64,000 nt of DNA from Bacillus timonensis (lineage in GTDB: Bacteria > Bacillota > Bacilli > Bacillales > Bacillaceae_L), in assembly GCF_000285535.1 (NCBI RefSeq), contig NZ_HE610987.1, forward strand, positions 553,775 to 617,774, in the 5' to 3' direction. Position 1 is the stretch's first letter. The number at the start of each line of letters is the position of its first letter. The translations under genes were made by a program, and so were the position numbers. Below the pieces are notes generated by a model. That model searched no databases. It was not told where the DNA came from and saw only the letters and a list, made by a program, of their open reading frames with translations. Below are positions 53,002 through 63,125 of this stretch, one piece after another.

Positions 53002-54074
53002 CGAAACTAATGCGAGCTTTCTTTGCAATTGTTCTCGTTTCTGGCGGTCTTCTCTATCTTATCCACCATTTAAATTCGTCTCAGGGTCTTGCAAGTGGAA
53101 ACACCTTGACGATTTATAACTGGGGAGATTATATTGATGAAGAATTAATTGACCGCTTTGAGCAGGAAACTGGAATCAAAGTCATCTATGAGACATTTGA
53201 CTCCAACGAAGCGATGATGACAAAAATTGAACAAGGTGGAACGTCTTACGATATCGCCGTCCCATCTGAATATATGATTGATAAAATGCGCCAGGAGGAT
53301 CTTCTCATCCCTCTTGACCATTCTAAGCTTCCGAATTTAAAAAACATCGATGAACGTTTCATGGATCTACCCTTTGATCCAGGTAATCAGTATTCTGTTC
53401 CCTATTTTTGGGGGACTGTTGGAATCGTGTATAATCCAACAATGCTTGATGGAAAAGAATTTACAAGCTGGAACGACCTTTGGGATCCTTCCTTAAAAAA
53501 TGAAATCATCTTTGTTGATGGTGCCAGAGAAATCATGGGAATGGGCCTTAATTCCCTAGGGTACTCATTGAATGATACAAATCTTGACCACTTAATGGAA
53601 GCAAAAGATAAACTAATCAAGCTCACTCCTAATGTAAAAGCCATCGTCGGCGACGAAGGAAAAGTCCTTATTCAAAACCGAGAAGCTGCAATTGGGATTG
53701 TATGGTCTGGTGACGCTGCTGATATCATGTGGGAAAACGAAGATTTAAACTATGTGGTACCAAGTGAAGGTTCTAACCTTTGGTTTGATAATATGGTCAT
53801 TCCGAAGACCGCGAAAAATATTGATGGGGCGCATCAGTTCATTAATTTTATGTTGGATGCGGAAATCGCAGCGCAAAATACCGAATATGTTAGCTACTCC
53901 ACTCCAAACAAAGAGGCACTTCAATATATGCCTGAAGATATGGTAACAGATGAACGTTTTTATCCATCACCTGAGCTAACCGAGAAACTCGAGGTCTATG
54001 AAAACCTTGGGAAAAAAAATCTCGCTATCTACAACCAGCTTTTCCTAGAATTTAAAATGGCGCAAAATAAATAA
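52998..54074 (+). CDS. potD: Spermidine/putrescine-binding protein PotD
   Basis: A 358-residue substrate-binding protein. The N-terminal hydrophobic segment (AFFAIVLVSGGLLYLIHHL) anchors or exports it; no lipobox cysteine is seen. The family start LTIYNWGDYIDEELIDRFEQETGIKV is clear, and the polyamine-site aromatic region YFWGTVGIVYNP is present. It overlaps potC by 4 bases and closes the operon before a strong terminator. Confidence 0.93.
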   Translation: MTKLMRAFFAIVLVSGGLLYLIHHLNSSQGLASGNTLTIYNWGDYIDEELIDRFEQETGIKVIYETFDSNEAMMTKIEQGGTSYDIAVPSEYMIDKMRQEDLLIPLDHSKLPNLKNIDERFMDLPFDPGNQYSVPYFWGTVGIVYNPTMLDGKEFTSWNDLWDPSLKNEIIFVDGAREIMGMGLNSLGYSLNDTNLDHLMEAKDKLIKLTPNVKAIVGDEGKVLIQNREAAIGIVWSGDAADIMWENEDLNYVVPSEGSNLWFDNMVIPKTAKNIDGAHQFINFMLDAEIAAQNTEYVSYSTPNKEALQYMPEDMVTDERFYPSPELTEKLEVYENLGKKNLAIYNQLFLEFKMAQNK

Positions 54075-54083
54075 GCTTTTATG

Positions 54084-54122
54084 AAACTCCTTATGTCATT
54101 AAAGACATAAGGAGTTTTTATT
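54084..54122 (+). terminator. Terminator of pot operon
   Basis: ACTCCTTATGTC/GACATAAGGAGT stem followed by TTTTTATT. Confidence 0.9.
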
Positions 54123-54300
54123 AGGTAGCTTATTTCAATTCAGAATTTTTTAACTAAAATAATATTTCGAATTATATTAAATATTAATATAATAACTTCC
54201 CCTAAAAAACAAAAATAAAAGTGAGCGGATACATTACAATCATTACACCGTATACCTTTATTTGTAAAGATTTTCATCTTTTAAAATCGAGTAATTTTTC

Positions 54301-54328
54301 TTGAAATTCTGATTGTGAGGTGTATAAT
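54301..54328 (+). promoter_or_regulatory. Promoter of the peptide ABC operon
   Basis: TTGAAA, 16 bases, TATAAT, about 65 bases before the first gene. The rest of the 54123-54395 stretch is AT-rich with nothing else recognised. Confidence 0.65.
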
Positions 54329-54395
54329 TATCTTTTGTTATTAATATATTACAAAAATTTTAATTAGTATCTTAATATAGAAAGGAGTGAACTTT

Positions 54396-55400
54396 ATGGA
54401 AGATACTATTCTAGAAATAAAAGGCTTGAAAACTCACTTCCTCACTGATAGTGGAGCAATTCCTGCAGTAAACGGAGTTGATCTCTATTTAAAAAAAGGA
54501 GAAATTCTCGGAATCGTCGGTGAGTCTGGTTGTGGAAAAAGTGTAACCTCCCTTTCTATCATGCAACTTGTTGGTCATCCAGGAAAAATAGTGGGCGGTG
54601 AAATTTTATTTAATGGCGAAAATCTTGTTGATGCAAAAGAAAAGCGAATGAGACAAATTCGCGGAAACAAAATTGGGATGATATTTCAGGAACCAATGAC
54701 ATCATTAAACCCTGTATTCACAATTGGAAACCAACTAATCGAAGCTATTTTAATACATAATAAGATTTCGAAAAAAGAGGCACGAACAAGAGCAATCGAG
54801 ATGCTCAACCTTGTTGGTCTACCAAGAGCTGACGAATTGATTGATGAATACCCTCATCAATTATCCGGAGGTATGCGTCAAAGGGTCATGATTGCTATGG
54901 CGATGGTCTGTAAACCTGAAATTTTGATTGCAGATGAACCAACAACTGCACTTGACGTAACCATTCAGGCCCAAATCCTTGAATTAATGAAAAAACTAAA
55001 TAAGGAAACGAATACTTCTATCATTATGATTACCCATGACCTTGGGGTCGTTGCCGAAATGTGTGACAGAATCGCGGTTATGTATTCAGGAAAGGTTGTC
55101 GAAGAAGGAGATACTAAATCCCTTTTCAAAAACCCTCAACATCCTTATACAAAAGGGCTTATCGAATCTGTACCAGACGTTCGAACTAAAAAGGACAGAC
55201 TATTCTCAATACCAGGAAGTGTTCCTATCCCAGGTTCAGTTAAAAAAGGCTGCCATTTTGCAGAAAGATGTCCATATGCATTTGATAAATGTAGAGAAGT
55301 TGCTCCTCAATTATTAGACGTTGGAAATGGACAACGTGCAAGATGTCATCTACACGAAACAGAAGAAAAGGCTGTACTCCTTCAAGGTGCATCACATTAA
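54396..55400 (+). CDS. Oligopeptide/dipeptide ABC ATPase (OppD/DppD-like)
   Basis: A 334-residue ATPase with Walker [14 protein letters not shown], signature LSGGMRQRVMIAMAM, Walker B EILIADEPTTALD. The C-terminal extension has the four-cysteine Fe-S-like motif (GCHFAERCPYAFDKC ... RCH). ATG 54396 after AAAGGAGTGA. First of five genes. Confidence 0.92.
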   Translation: MEDTILEIKGLKTHFLTDSGAIPAVNGVDLYLKKGEILGIVGESGCGKSVTSLSIMQLVGHPGKIVGGEILFNGENLVDAKEKRMRQIRGNKIGMIFQEPMTSLNPVFTIGNQLIEAILIHNKISKKEARTRAIEMLNLVGLPRADELIDEYPHQLSGGMRQRVMIAMAMVCKPEILIADEPTTALDVTIQAQILELMKKLNKETNTSIIMITHDLGVVAEMCDRIAVMYSGKVVEEGDTKSLFKNPQHPYTKGLIESVPDVRTKKDRLFSIPGSVPIPGSVKKGCHFAERCPYAFDKCREVAPQLLDVGNGQRARCHLHETEEKAVLLQGASH

Positions 55401-55424
55401 TCAGTTTGTAAAGGAGGGAGAAAA

Positions 55425-56405
55425 ATGCCCGAAACATTATTAGAAGTAAAAGACCTACAAAAACATTTTCCGATTAAAAGTGGAGTCCTTCAAAAGCAAA
55501 CAGGTGCAGTAAAAGCAGTTGATGGCGTCTCTTTTCACCTACAAAAAGGAGAAACACTCGGTTTAGTTGGTGAAAGTGGTTGTGGGAAATCGACAACTGG
55601 TCGGATGCTAATGCGTCTACTTGAACCTACTGGCGGAAAAATTATTTTTGAAGATAAAGATTTAATGGCTCTATCAAATTCTGAAATGCGAAAGATGAGA
55701 AAGGATATCCAAATGGTCTTCCAGGATCCTTTTGCTTCTCTAAACCCAAGACATACTGTTGAACAAATAATTGAAGAACCTTTAATTGTTCATGGTCTTG
55801 GTAATCGACAAGAAAGAAAGAAACGAGTCCGGGAATTACTAGAGATTGTTGGCTTAAACTCCTACCATGCGAAACGTTATCCACATCAGTTTAGTGGAGG
55901 TCAAAGACAACGGATTGGTATTGCACGCGCTTTGGCTGTTAAACCAAAGCTTATTATTGCTGATGAACCTGTATCAGCTCTTGACGTTTCCATTCAATCT
56001 CAGGTTTTAAATCTACTTGAAGATTTACAAAAAGACTTTGATTTAACTTATTTATTTATTGCCCATGACTTAGGTGTTGTCCGTCATATCAGTGATAGAG
56101 TTGGAGTGATGTATTTAGGAAGAATCGTAGAATTAACCGATAGTGATCGATTATACGAATCTCCTAAACATCCTTATACAGAGGCACTACTCTCATCTGT
56201 TCCTATTCCGGATCCCGAACACCAGCAGGAGCGAATTATTTTAAGTGGAGATGTACCTAGTCCATCAAATCCACCTACTGGATGTCCGTTCCATACGCGT
56301 TGTCCGAAGGCAATGGACATTTGTAAACAGGTTGTTCCTACACTCCAAGAGGTAGAGCACGGTCACTTTACCGCTTGCCACCTTTATGGAGAAGAGCAAA
56401 TATAA
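55425..56405 (+). CDS. Oligopeptide/dipeptide ABC ATPase (OppF/DppF-like)
   Basis: A 326-residue partner ATPase with Walker [13 protein letters not shown], signature [15 protein letters not shown], Walker [13 protein letters not shown] and the C-terminal Cys motif ([15 protein letters not shown]). Start after AAAGGAGGG. Pairs with the preceding ATPase. Confidence 0.92.
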   Translation: MPETLLEVKDLQKHFPIKSGVLQKQTGAVKAVDGVSFHLQKGETLGLVGESGCGKSTTGRMLMRLLEPTGGKIIFEDKDLMALSNSEMRKMRKDIQMVFQDPFASLNPRHTVEQIIEEPLIVHGLGNRQERKKRVRELLEIVGLNSYHAKRYPHQFSGGQRQRIGIARALAVKPKLIIADEPVSALDVSIQSQVLNLLEDLQKDFDLTYLFIAHDLGVVRHISDRVGVMYLGRIVELTDSDRLYESPKHPYTEALLSSVPIPDPEHQQERIILSGDVPSPSNPPTGCPFHTRCPKAMDICKQVVPTLQEVEHGHFTACHLYGEEQI

Positions 56406-56469
56406 ACAAGCAACGTGAGTCAGCTTACGATTTACATTGCACAAAGATGAAAATTTGGAGGGGAAAATT

Positions 56470-58077
56470 ATGAAAAAACGTTTCTTACAAACGTTAGTAC
56501 TATTTGTTGCCCTATCTGCCGTATTAATGGCTTGTGGCAGCAAAGACGCAGATAATGGCGATTCTTCATCATCAGCTAAAGATGAAGCGCAAACTACTTT
56601 AATTTACGGTCGTGGAGCTGATACAACTTCACTTGATCCAGGTGTTGTAACAGATGGTGAATCACTAAAAGTTACAGAAAACATTTTTGATACTCTATTA
56701 GATTATGAAGAGGAAACAACAGAGGTTAAGCCTGCATTAGCAACTGATTGGACAATCTCAGATGATTCATTGGAGTATACCTTCAAATTACAAGAAGGTG
56801 TTAAATTCCATGACGGTACAGATTTTAATGCTGAGGCTGTTGTTTACAATTTCGAACGTTGGATGAGCGGCGGTACAGATGGCGCATTCGTATACTACGC
56901 TGCAATGTTCGGTGGCTTTAAAGATGACGAAGGACATGTGATTAAATCTGTGGAAGCGGTGGATGACTATACTGTAAAATTCACTCTTAAACGTCCACAA
57001 GCACCATTTTTAAACAACCTAGCAATGGGTCCTTTCGGAATTGCTAGTCCAACAGCGATTAAAGAACAAGGTGATAAATTTGGTGAAAATCCAGTTGGTA
57101 CTGGACCATTCGTTTTCAAAGAATGGAAACGAAATGACACAATCACTCTTGAAAGAAACGAAGAGTATTGGGCTGGAACTCCAAAACTTGAAAAAGTAAT
57201 TTTTAGAGTCATCCCTGATAACTCTGCTCGTCTTACTGCTTTAAAAACAGGTGAAATTGATTTAATGGATGGAGTAAGCCCAAGTGACGTTTCACAAATC
57301 GAAAGCGATTCTGCATTACAAGTATTACTACGCCCTGGTATGAACATTGGTTACTTTGGTTTTAACACTGAAGTAGAGCCATTTAATAACCCAACAGTAC
57401 GTCAAGCACTTAACTATGCTGTTGATAAACAAGCAATTATCGATACATTCTATGCTGGAAATGCGGATGTTGCAATTAACCCATATCCTTCATTCATGCC
57501 AGGATATAATGACGAAATCGAAGGCTATGCATACGACTTAGACAAAGCAAAAGAACTTCTTGCTGAAGCAGGATATCCTGATGGTTTCAAAATGGAACTT
57601 TGGACTTTCACGAACCCAAGAGATTATATGCCTGAACCACAAAAAATTGCTGAAGCAATTCAGGCTGACTTTGCAAAAGTTGGTGTAGAAGTAGAAATCG
57701 TAACTTACGATTGGACTACCTTCCTTGAAAAAGTTCAAAATGGTGAGGCACAATCATACCTCGCTGGTTGGATAGGTGACAACGGTGACCCAGATAACTT
57801 CTTATATGTATTATTAGACCAAGATAGCATTGACGGAAATAACTATTCTCGTTATGCAAACCAAGAGCTTCATGATCTTCTAATTTCAGCACAAACTGAA
57901 ACAGACGAAGCGAAACGAAATGACATGTACAAACAATCCCAAGAAATCGTTCATAACGATGCTCCTTGGATTCCAATCGCACACGCACGTGCAGCTTTAG
58001 CTGCTAGCAGCAACCTTAAAGGATTTGTCCCACATCCTACAGGTGTAGACAAATTTACAAACGTATATTTTGAATAA
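56470..58077 (+). CDS. Peptide ABC substrate-binding lipoprotein
   Basis: A 535-residue SBP family 5 lipoprotein. The lipobox LMAC (Cys21) ends the signal MKKRFLQTLVLFVALSAV. The body shows LDPGVVTDGESLKVTENIFDTL and the C-terminal WIPIAHARAALAAS, typical of DppE/OppA. The ATG at 56470 follows GGAGGGG. A terminator after it may lower expression of the permease genes relative to this one. Ligand class (di-, oligopeptide or other) is not decidable. Confidence 0.92.
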   Translation: MKKRFLQTLVLFVALSAVLMACGSKDADNGDSSSSAKDEAQTTLIYGRGADTTSLDPGVVTDGESLKVTENIFDTLLDYEEETTEVKPALATDWTISDDSLEYTFKLQEGVKFHDGTDFNAEAVVYNFERWMSGGTDGAFVYYAAMFGGFKDDEGHVIKSVEAVDDYTVKFTLKRPQAPFLNNLAMGPFGIASPTAIKEQGDKFGENPVGTGPFVFKEWKRNDTITLERNEEYWAGTPKLEKVIFRVIPDNSARLTALKTGEIDLMDGVSPSDVSQIESDSALQVLLRPGMNIGYFGFNTEVEPFNNPTVRQALNYAVDKQAIIDTFYAGNADVAINPYPSFMPGYNDEIEGYAYDLDKAKELLAEAGYPDGFKMELWTFTNPRDYMPEPQKIAEAIQADFAKVGVEVEIVTYDWTTFLEKVQNGEAQSYLAGWIGDNGDPDNFLYVLLDQDSIDGNNYSRYANQELHDLLISAQTETDEAKRNDMYKQSQEIVHNDAPWIPIAHARAALAASSNLKGFVPHPTGVDKFTNVYFE

Positions 58078-58085
58078 TCATTAAG

Positions 58086-58114
58086 AAGGGGAGTCTTGTT
58101 ACTCCCCTTTTTTG
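58086..58114 (+). terminator. Intra-operon terminator/attenuator
   Basis: AAGGGGAGT/ACTCCCCTT stem followed by TTTTT, between the binding-protein gene and the permease genes. Confidence 0.8.
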
Positions 58115-58126
58115 AGAAAAGAGCAA

Positions 58127-58146
58127 GGCGCTTGAAACTTGACATC
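58127..58146. repeat. Fragment of repeat family 1
   Basis: GGCGCTTGAAACTTGACATC resembles the terminal block CCTGAAGCTAGACATC of 50126-50242. Confidence 0.45.
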
Positions 58147-58200
58147 AAAAACTAACTACGAAATTTTACACATACTTATCCATAAAAAGGGGTGAACAGA

Positions 58201-59205
58201 ATGCTCTCATATACGGTTCGCCGTTTATTCATGTTAATTCCGGTTTTATTCGGAATGTCTCTTATCGTGTTCTTTATGCTACGGCTTATCCCTGGTGACC
58301 CAGCAGATGCAATATTAGGTGAAAAAGCATCACCCGCCGCCAAGGAAGCATTGACCCAGCAGCTCGGGTTGGACGAGCCATGGTATACACAATATGTTTC
58401 GTACATCGGTGATTTATTACAAGGTGACTTGGGAGAATCCCTTCGTACCCGCTCACCTATTTCTGAAGAAATTTGGCCGTTTTTAGCTGCGACCTTTGAG
58501 CTTGCACTCGTTGCCATGATTATTGCCGTTGTAATCGGTGTAAACGCAGGAATCATTAGCGCATGGTTTCAAAACTCATGGTTTGATTACACAGCGATGA
58601 TCCTTGCACTTATCGGAGTCTCCATTCCAATTTTTTGGCTTGGGCTAATGGAACAATGGATTTTTGCACTAGAGCTAGACTGGTTACCGTCTCTTGGAAG
58701 AGAGAATATACGTGATCCAATTGAACCAATCACGCACTTATTTTTACTAGATACCTTAATTCAAGGGAATTTTGACCAATTTGTGGTCGCATTGAAGCAC
58801 TTAATCTTACCAAGTATTGCATTAGCAACCATTCCGATGGCGATTATTGCTAGAATGACAAGATCAAGTATGCTAGAGGTTATGCGTTCAGACTACATCC
58901 GAACAGCAAGAGCAAAGGGTCAAAAAATGTTCTGGGTTGTTTATAAGCATTCATTAAAAAATGCATTTATTCCCGTTTTAACGACAATTGGACTTCAAAT
59001 GGGACTTCTTCTAGGTGGGGCTATTCTTACTGAAACGATTTTTAGTTGGCCTGGAATCGGAAGATATATTTATGAAGCAATCGCATTTAGAGATTACCCC
59101 GTTGTTCAATCCGGCGTATTACTGATTGCAGCTATTTTCGTATTTATTAACTTAATTGTTGACTTGCTATACGCAGTATTTGATCCACGAATTAAATATC
59201 AATAA
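58201..59205 (+). CDS. Peptide ABC permease (DppB/OppB-like)
   Basis: A 334-residue permease with six helices. N-terminal LSYTVRRLFMLIPVLFGMSLIVFFMLRLIPGDP and the ABC loop DYIRTARAKGQKMFWVVYKHSLKNA are diagnostic. ATG 58201 with AAAGGGGTG upstream. A separate leader with a hairpin precedes it. Confidence 0.92.
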   Translation: MLSYTVRRLFMLIPVLFGMSLIVFFMLRLIPGDPADAILGEKASPAAKEALTQQLGLDEPWYTQYVSYIGDLLQGDLGESLRTRSPISEEIWPFLAATFELALVAMIIAVVIGVNAGIISAWFQNSWFDYTAMILALIGVSIPIFWLGLMEQWIFALELDWLPSLGRENIRDPIEPITHLFLLDTLIQGNFDQFVVALKHLILPSIALATIPMAIIARMTRSSMLEVMRSDYIRTARAKGQKMFWVVYKHSLKNAFIPVLTTIGLQMGLLLGGAILTETIFSWPGIGRYIYEAIAFRDYPVVQSGVLLIAAIFVFINLIVDLLYAVFDPRIKYQ

Positions 59206-59227
59206 TGGAAAAGAGGTGGAATTGCAC

Positions 59228-60130
59228 ATGGCTGAATTAGCTCCCGGGCAACAATCTAACGTGTCAAAACCTCAAACGGATGATACCGTAGTTTCTCCCT
59301 GGAAAGATGCTTGGAAGGGATTTAAAAAGAATCGATTGGCTTTAGTTGGTACTGGAATTGTTGCCTTCTTTATTTTGATTGCCATTTTTGCCGATGTTCT
59401 TGCTCCTATGAGTTACAAAGAATCAATTCTAGCAGATAGTTTACAACCACCATCTGCTGACCACTGGTTCGGAACAGATGATTTAGGGAGAGATATTTTT
59501 TCTCGAATCATTTATGGTGCAAGAATCTCGTTATGGGTTGGTTTTTTCGCTGTACTTGCCTCTGCGATCATTGGTTCTTTACTTGGTATTCTTGCAGGCT
59601 ACTACGGGAAATGGGTTGATATGCTTATTTCTAGGATGTTTGATATTTTACTTGCATTTCCAAGTATTCTTTTAGCTATTGCGATTGTTGCTATTTTAGG
59701 ACCATCCCTACAAAATGCATTAATTGCAATTGCAATCATAAACGTACCAAACTTTGGACGACTTGTACGATCAAAGGTTATTAGTATCAAAGAAGAAGAA
59801 TTTATTATGGCCGCAAAAGCAATCGGAATGAAAGATGCTCGAATTCTTTTAAAGCATATTCTTCCAAACAGCATAACACCGATTATCGTTCAAGGTTCAC
59901 TTGGAATTGCAACCGCTATTCTTGAAGCAGCTGCTTTAGGATTTCTAGGCTTAGGTGCACAAGCTCCTGAACCAGAATGGGGAAGAATGCTAAGTGACGC
60001 AAGAAGCTATATTCAACAAGCACCATGGACACTTATTTTCCCTGGTCTTGCGATTATGTTGACAGTATTAGGTTTTAACTTAATGGGTGACGGTCTTCGC
60101 GATGCACTGGACCCTAAAATGAAAAACTAA
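59228..60130 (+). CDS. Peptide ABC permease (DppC/OppC-like)
   Basis: A 300-residue permease with N-terminal cytosolic tail, six helices, GTDDLGRDIFSRIIYGARISL and the ABC loop EFIMAAKAIGMKDARILLKHILPNS. ATG 59228 with AGAGGTGG upstream. Last gene of the operon. Confidence 0.92.
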   Translation: MAELAPGQQSNVSKPQTDDTVVSPWKDAWKGFKKNRLALVGTGIVAFFILIAIFADVLAPMSYKESILADSLQPPSADHWFGTDDLGRDIFSRIIYGARISLWVGFFAVLASAIIGSLLGILAGYYGKWVDMLISRMFDILLAFPSILLAIAIVAILGPSLQNALIAIAIINVPNFGRLVRSKVISIKEEEFIMAAKAIGMKDARILLKHILPNSITPIIVQGSLGIATAILEAAALGFLGLGAQAPEPEWGRMLSDARSYIQQAPWTLIFPGLAIMLTVLGFNLMGDGLRDALDPKMKN

Positions 60131-60158
60131 ATGACATGTCTCAAAAAGGCACAGTAGG

Positions 60159-60201
60159 CAGGTGAAGAAAAACTAAATTGCTTTTCTTCACCTGTTTTTT
60201 A
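60159..60201 (+). terminator. Terminator of the peptide ABC operon
   Basis: CAGGTGAAGAAAA/TTTTCTTCACCTG stem followed by TTTTTTATT. Confidence 0.9.
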
Positions 60202-60220
60202 TTAGCCCCCTCCTACTTAA

Positions 60221-60253
60221 AAAGCCCACCCAATATGTTTGGATGGACTTTTT
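60221..60253 (-). terminator. Terminator of M20 amidohydrolase gene
   Basis: Minus strand AGTCCATCCAA/TTGGGTGGGCT (G-T pairs) followed by TTTTTAAG. Confidence 0.7.
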
Positions 60254-60257
60254 CCAT

Positions 60258-61445
60258 TTACTCTACTTCATAATACCCACAAACAACATATCCCACTGCT
60301 TTTGCAGCAACAAGGAGTGCATCCTCATCGATATCGAATTTTGGATGATGGTTGAAATACGGATCTTTTTCTCCCTTAGGCGTACATGCAATGTAGAAGA
60401 AACAAGAAAGGAATTTCTCTGCATAATAAGCAAAGTCTTCCGATGGTGCCATCGGTGGAAATTCCTTTACTTCTTTAATGTCTTTGTCATTTGCATTTTT
60501 TAGATATTCTGCGACTTTTTCAGTAATTTCAGGATCATTATATAACGGTGGATAATCATTTTCATACGCAAGCTCACATGTTACTCCAAATTCTTCTTCA
60601 ATTCCTTTTACTATACGTTTTACTTCGTGTTCAATTTTTTTCTTCGTTTCATCAGTCATATAGCGTATGTCTCCTTCGAGCTCAACGCTATCTTTGATGA
60701 CATTAAAAGTTCCTTTTCCATCAAATGAACCTATTGTAATGACACCATTTTCAAACGGGCTTAGACGACGACTAATAATCGTTTGAGCGGCTGTTACAAA
60801 ATGGGCTCCTGCCACGATGGCATCATTCGCTAGATGTGGTGATGAGCCATGTCCACCTCTACCTTGAATTTTTAATTTCATATATGCCCTGCCATTGAAA
60901 GAATATCCTGAATGATACCCGACCACTCCTGCTGGTCCAAGTGGTAGCAGATGGATACCAAATACATTATCTAAATCATCAAGAATACCAGATTCAACAA
61001 TACTTTTCGCCCCGCCCGGAGGAACTTCTTCGGCATGTTGATGTATAATTTTGATAGTTCCTGGTATTTCATCTTTTAATTGGATTAAGCAATCCGCTAA
61101 CACTAACAAGTATGCAGTATGACCATCATGACCACACGCATGCATCACGCCCTCATTTTTTGATTTAAATGGCACATCGGCCTCTTCAATGATGGGTAAT
61201 GCATCAAAATCCGCACGGAGACCGATACTTTTACCTGGCTTTCCACCCTTTATTGTGACAACAATCCCGAAACCATTTCCAACATTGGATTGAACCTCTA
61301 CGTCTTTCCCTTCATAAAAATCAAGAATGTATTGTGCTGTCTTTTCTTCTTTAAAAGAAAGCTCTGGATGTTCATGAAGATGTCTTCTTATTTCAATCAT
61401 TTCATCCTTACGAGATTCTAACATTTCCATTAATTGCTCTTTCAT
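60258..61445 (-). CDS. M20 family amidohydrolase/aminoacylase
   Basis: A 395-residue metallohydrolase that removes N-acyl groups from amino acids or related amides. Metal ligands are MHACGHDGHTAYLL, HAEEVPPGGA (catalytic Glu pair) and APSEDFAYYAEKF; the dimerisation domain starts GRGGHGSSPHLANDAI. Convergent with the peptide ABC operon, which could supply substrates; the specific substrate is unknown. Confidence 0.9.
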   Translation of the reverse strand: MKEQLMEMLESRKDEMIEIRRHLHEHPELSFKEEKTAQYILDFYEGKDVEVQSNVGNGFGIVVTIKGGKPGKSIGLRADFDALPIIEEADVPFKSKNEGVMHACGHDGHTAYLLVLADCLIQLKDEIPGTIKIIHQHAEEVPPGGAKSIVESGILDDLDNVFGIHLLPLGPAGVVGYHSGYSFNGRAYMKLKIQGRGGHGSSPHLANDAIVAGAHFVTAAQTIISRRLSPFENGVITIGSFDGKGTFNVIKDSVELEGDIRYMTDETKKKIEHEVKRIVKGIEEEFGVTCELAYENDYPPLYNDPEITEKVAEYLKNANDKDIKEVKEFPPMAPSEDFAYYAEKFLSCFFYIACTPKGEKDPYFNHHPKFDIDEDALLVAAKAVGYVVCGYYEVE

Positions 61446-61506
61446 TGTTCTGTACTTCCTTTCATATGTATGAAAACACCACTATCATCGGTGTTTTCAC
61501 TTTTCA

Positions 61507-62952
61507 TTATTCTGGAACAGGCTCTCGAGTTGTTGACTTTTTTGAAGTATGATTTGAGTTAACCTCTTTCGTCGATCTACCAGCATCTTTTGGCACCATA
61601 ACGATTATCGATAAAATAGATAGAACACCAAAGATTACATTGACAATGATACCGACGGTTGCTGCCCATTCCAGATTACCAGTAGCTGCGACTGCAGCGT
61701 AAGCCGCTGTCGAAATCGCTACACCAAATGCACTTCCAAGTGAACTTGCCATTTTATAAACACCAGCAGCCTCTCCAACCTTATCTGCTGGAGCATTAGA
61801 AACAGATGTATCTGTCGACGGAGTCGCGTAAATGCCAAGACCAAGACCAAATAAAGAAAACCCAATGAACACCACAATTGTGTATGTAAGGCCCGGTAAG
61901 AATGTTAAACCCATCATCCCAACACCAACCGTGGTAATTACAGCACCCCAAATCATTGGTAATTTTGCGCCAACCTTTTGTAAAATTTTCTCACCAACGC
62001 GAATCATTGCCAGAACAGCTACTAAATACCCTAATGATAACATTCCTGATTGGAATGAGTTAAACCCCCGCCCAACTTGTACATATGTATTCGCTACGAC
62101 TAATGTACCCGCAATGGCATTCAATAAGAAATTAGAAACCGTGGCACCTGTATATGGAGCATTTTTAAATACGGCAAAGTCAATTAGAACAATCTCCTTA
62201 CTCCTTTCGACTTTTATGAATACCAGTATACCAATAATTGTTACAGCTATAAGACTTAGCGAAATAGGGCTTGTCCATCCCAAATCTGCCCCGTATGTAA
62301 TAAATACATTCAACGCAATCATTGTAACGATAAAAATGGCTAACCCAGAGTAATCGAATCTAAAAGCACCTGAAGATGGTTGTTTACTTTCTGGCGTATC
62401 TTTCAGCAAAAACATACCAACAATTGCAAAGATAATCGAAAATACGAAAATCCATCTCCATCCTAATGAGGTGGCAATTGTACCACCCGCAAAAGAAGCA
62501 ATCCCTGAGCCTCCCCAAGAACCAATCGACCAGTAACTCAAGGCACGTTGCCGCTCTGCCCCTTCAAAATAAGCTTTCATTAATGCAATTGTAGAGGGCA
62601 TGATACACGCAGCTGAAACACCTTGAATAATGCGTCCAATAATTAATAATACAGACCCTTGGGCTAAAACAAGGCAAAGAGAACCGACAATACTTAAAAT
62701 AAACCCAACATAGGCAATCTTCTTACGTCCTAATTTATCTGCAAGACCACCGGCAGCAACGATAAACATTCCCGAGAATAAAGCTGTTAAGCTTATCGCA
62801 ATGTTCAATGTTCCTAATGATATCCCTAAATCCTCTTGTACGGTCGGGACGACATTCACCATTGCCTGAGCAAATAACCAGAATGTTATGACACCGAACA
62901 CAATACCGATTATCATTTTATTTGTACCTTTATAAGAACCTGATTCCATCAA
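61507..62952 (-). CDS. MFS transporter, DHA2-like
   Basis: A 481-residue protein with 12-14 hydrophobic segments. Motif A is GGLADKLGRKKIAYVGF, and RIIQGVSAACIMPSTIALMKAYF plus SLGWRWIFVFSIIFAIVGMFLL are typical of the DHA2 drug or metabolite exporter group. The ribosome site AAGGAGGTTATC precedes the start at 62952. No regulator is adjacent. Substrate unknown. Confidence 0.87.
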   Translation of the reverse strand: MMESGSYKGTNKMIIGIVFGVITFWLFAQAMVNVVPTVQEDLGISLGTLNIAISLTALFSGMFIVAAGGLADKLGRKKIAYVGFILSIVGSLCLVLAQGSVLLIIGRIIQGVSAACIMPSTIALMKAYFEGAERQRALSYWSIGSWGGSGIASFAGGTIATSLGWRWIFVFSIIFAIVGMFLLKDTPESKQPSSGAFRFDYSGLAIFIVTMIALNVFITYGADLGWTSPISLSLIAVTIIGILVFIKVERSKEIVLIDFAVFKNAPYTGATVSNFLLNAIAGTLVVANTYVQVGRGFNSFQSGMLSLGYLVAVLAMIRVGEKILQKVGAKLPMIWGAVITTVGVGMMGLTFLPGLTYTIVVFIGFSLFGLGLGIYATPSTDTSVSNAPADKVGEAAGVYKMASSLGSAFGVAISTAAYAAVAATGNLEWAATVGIIVNVIFGVLSILSIIVMVPKDAGRSTKEVNSNHTSKKSTTREPVPE

Positions 62953-63081
62953 TAGATAACCTCCTTTGAATTTATATTTCCCGTACCCGGTTATCTAATT
63001 CTGACAAATACGTGAAGATGGAATATCATTTTAAACTACAGTTTTTACTGTCTACAGACCTAACTCGCACTCTTTCATGGC

Positions 63082-63119
63082 AAAAAAAAGGCCTACATCC
63101 CCATCGATACAGGCCCTTA
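63082..63119 (-). terminator. Terminator of MMPL gene
   Basis: Minus strand AGGGCCT...AGGCCTT stem followed by TTTTTTT. Confidence 0.75.
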
Positions 63120-63125
63120 CTATCC

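Noticed and set aside
61832-62353. 173-residue plus-strand ORF
   Set aside because: Antisense to the DHA2 transporter gene; composition (Pro/Thr/Ile-rich) is the usual shadow of a membrane protein read backwards.
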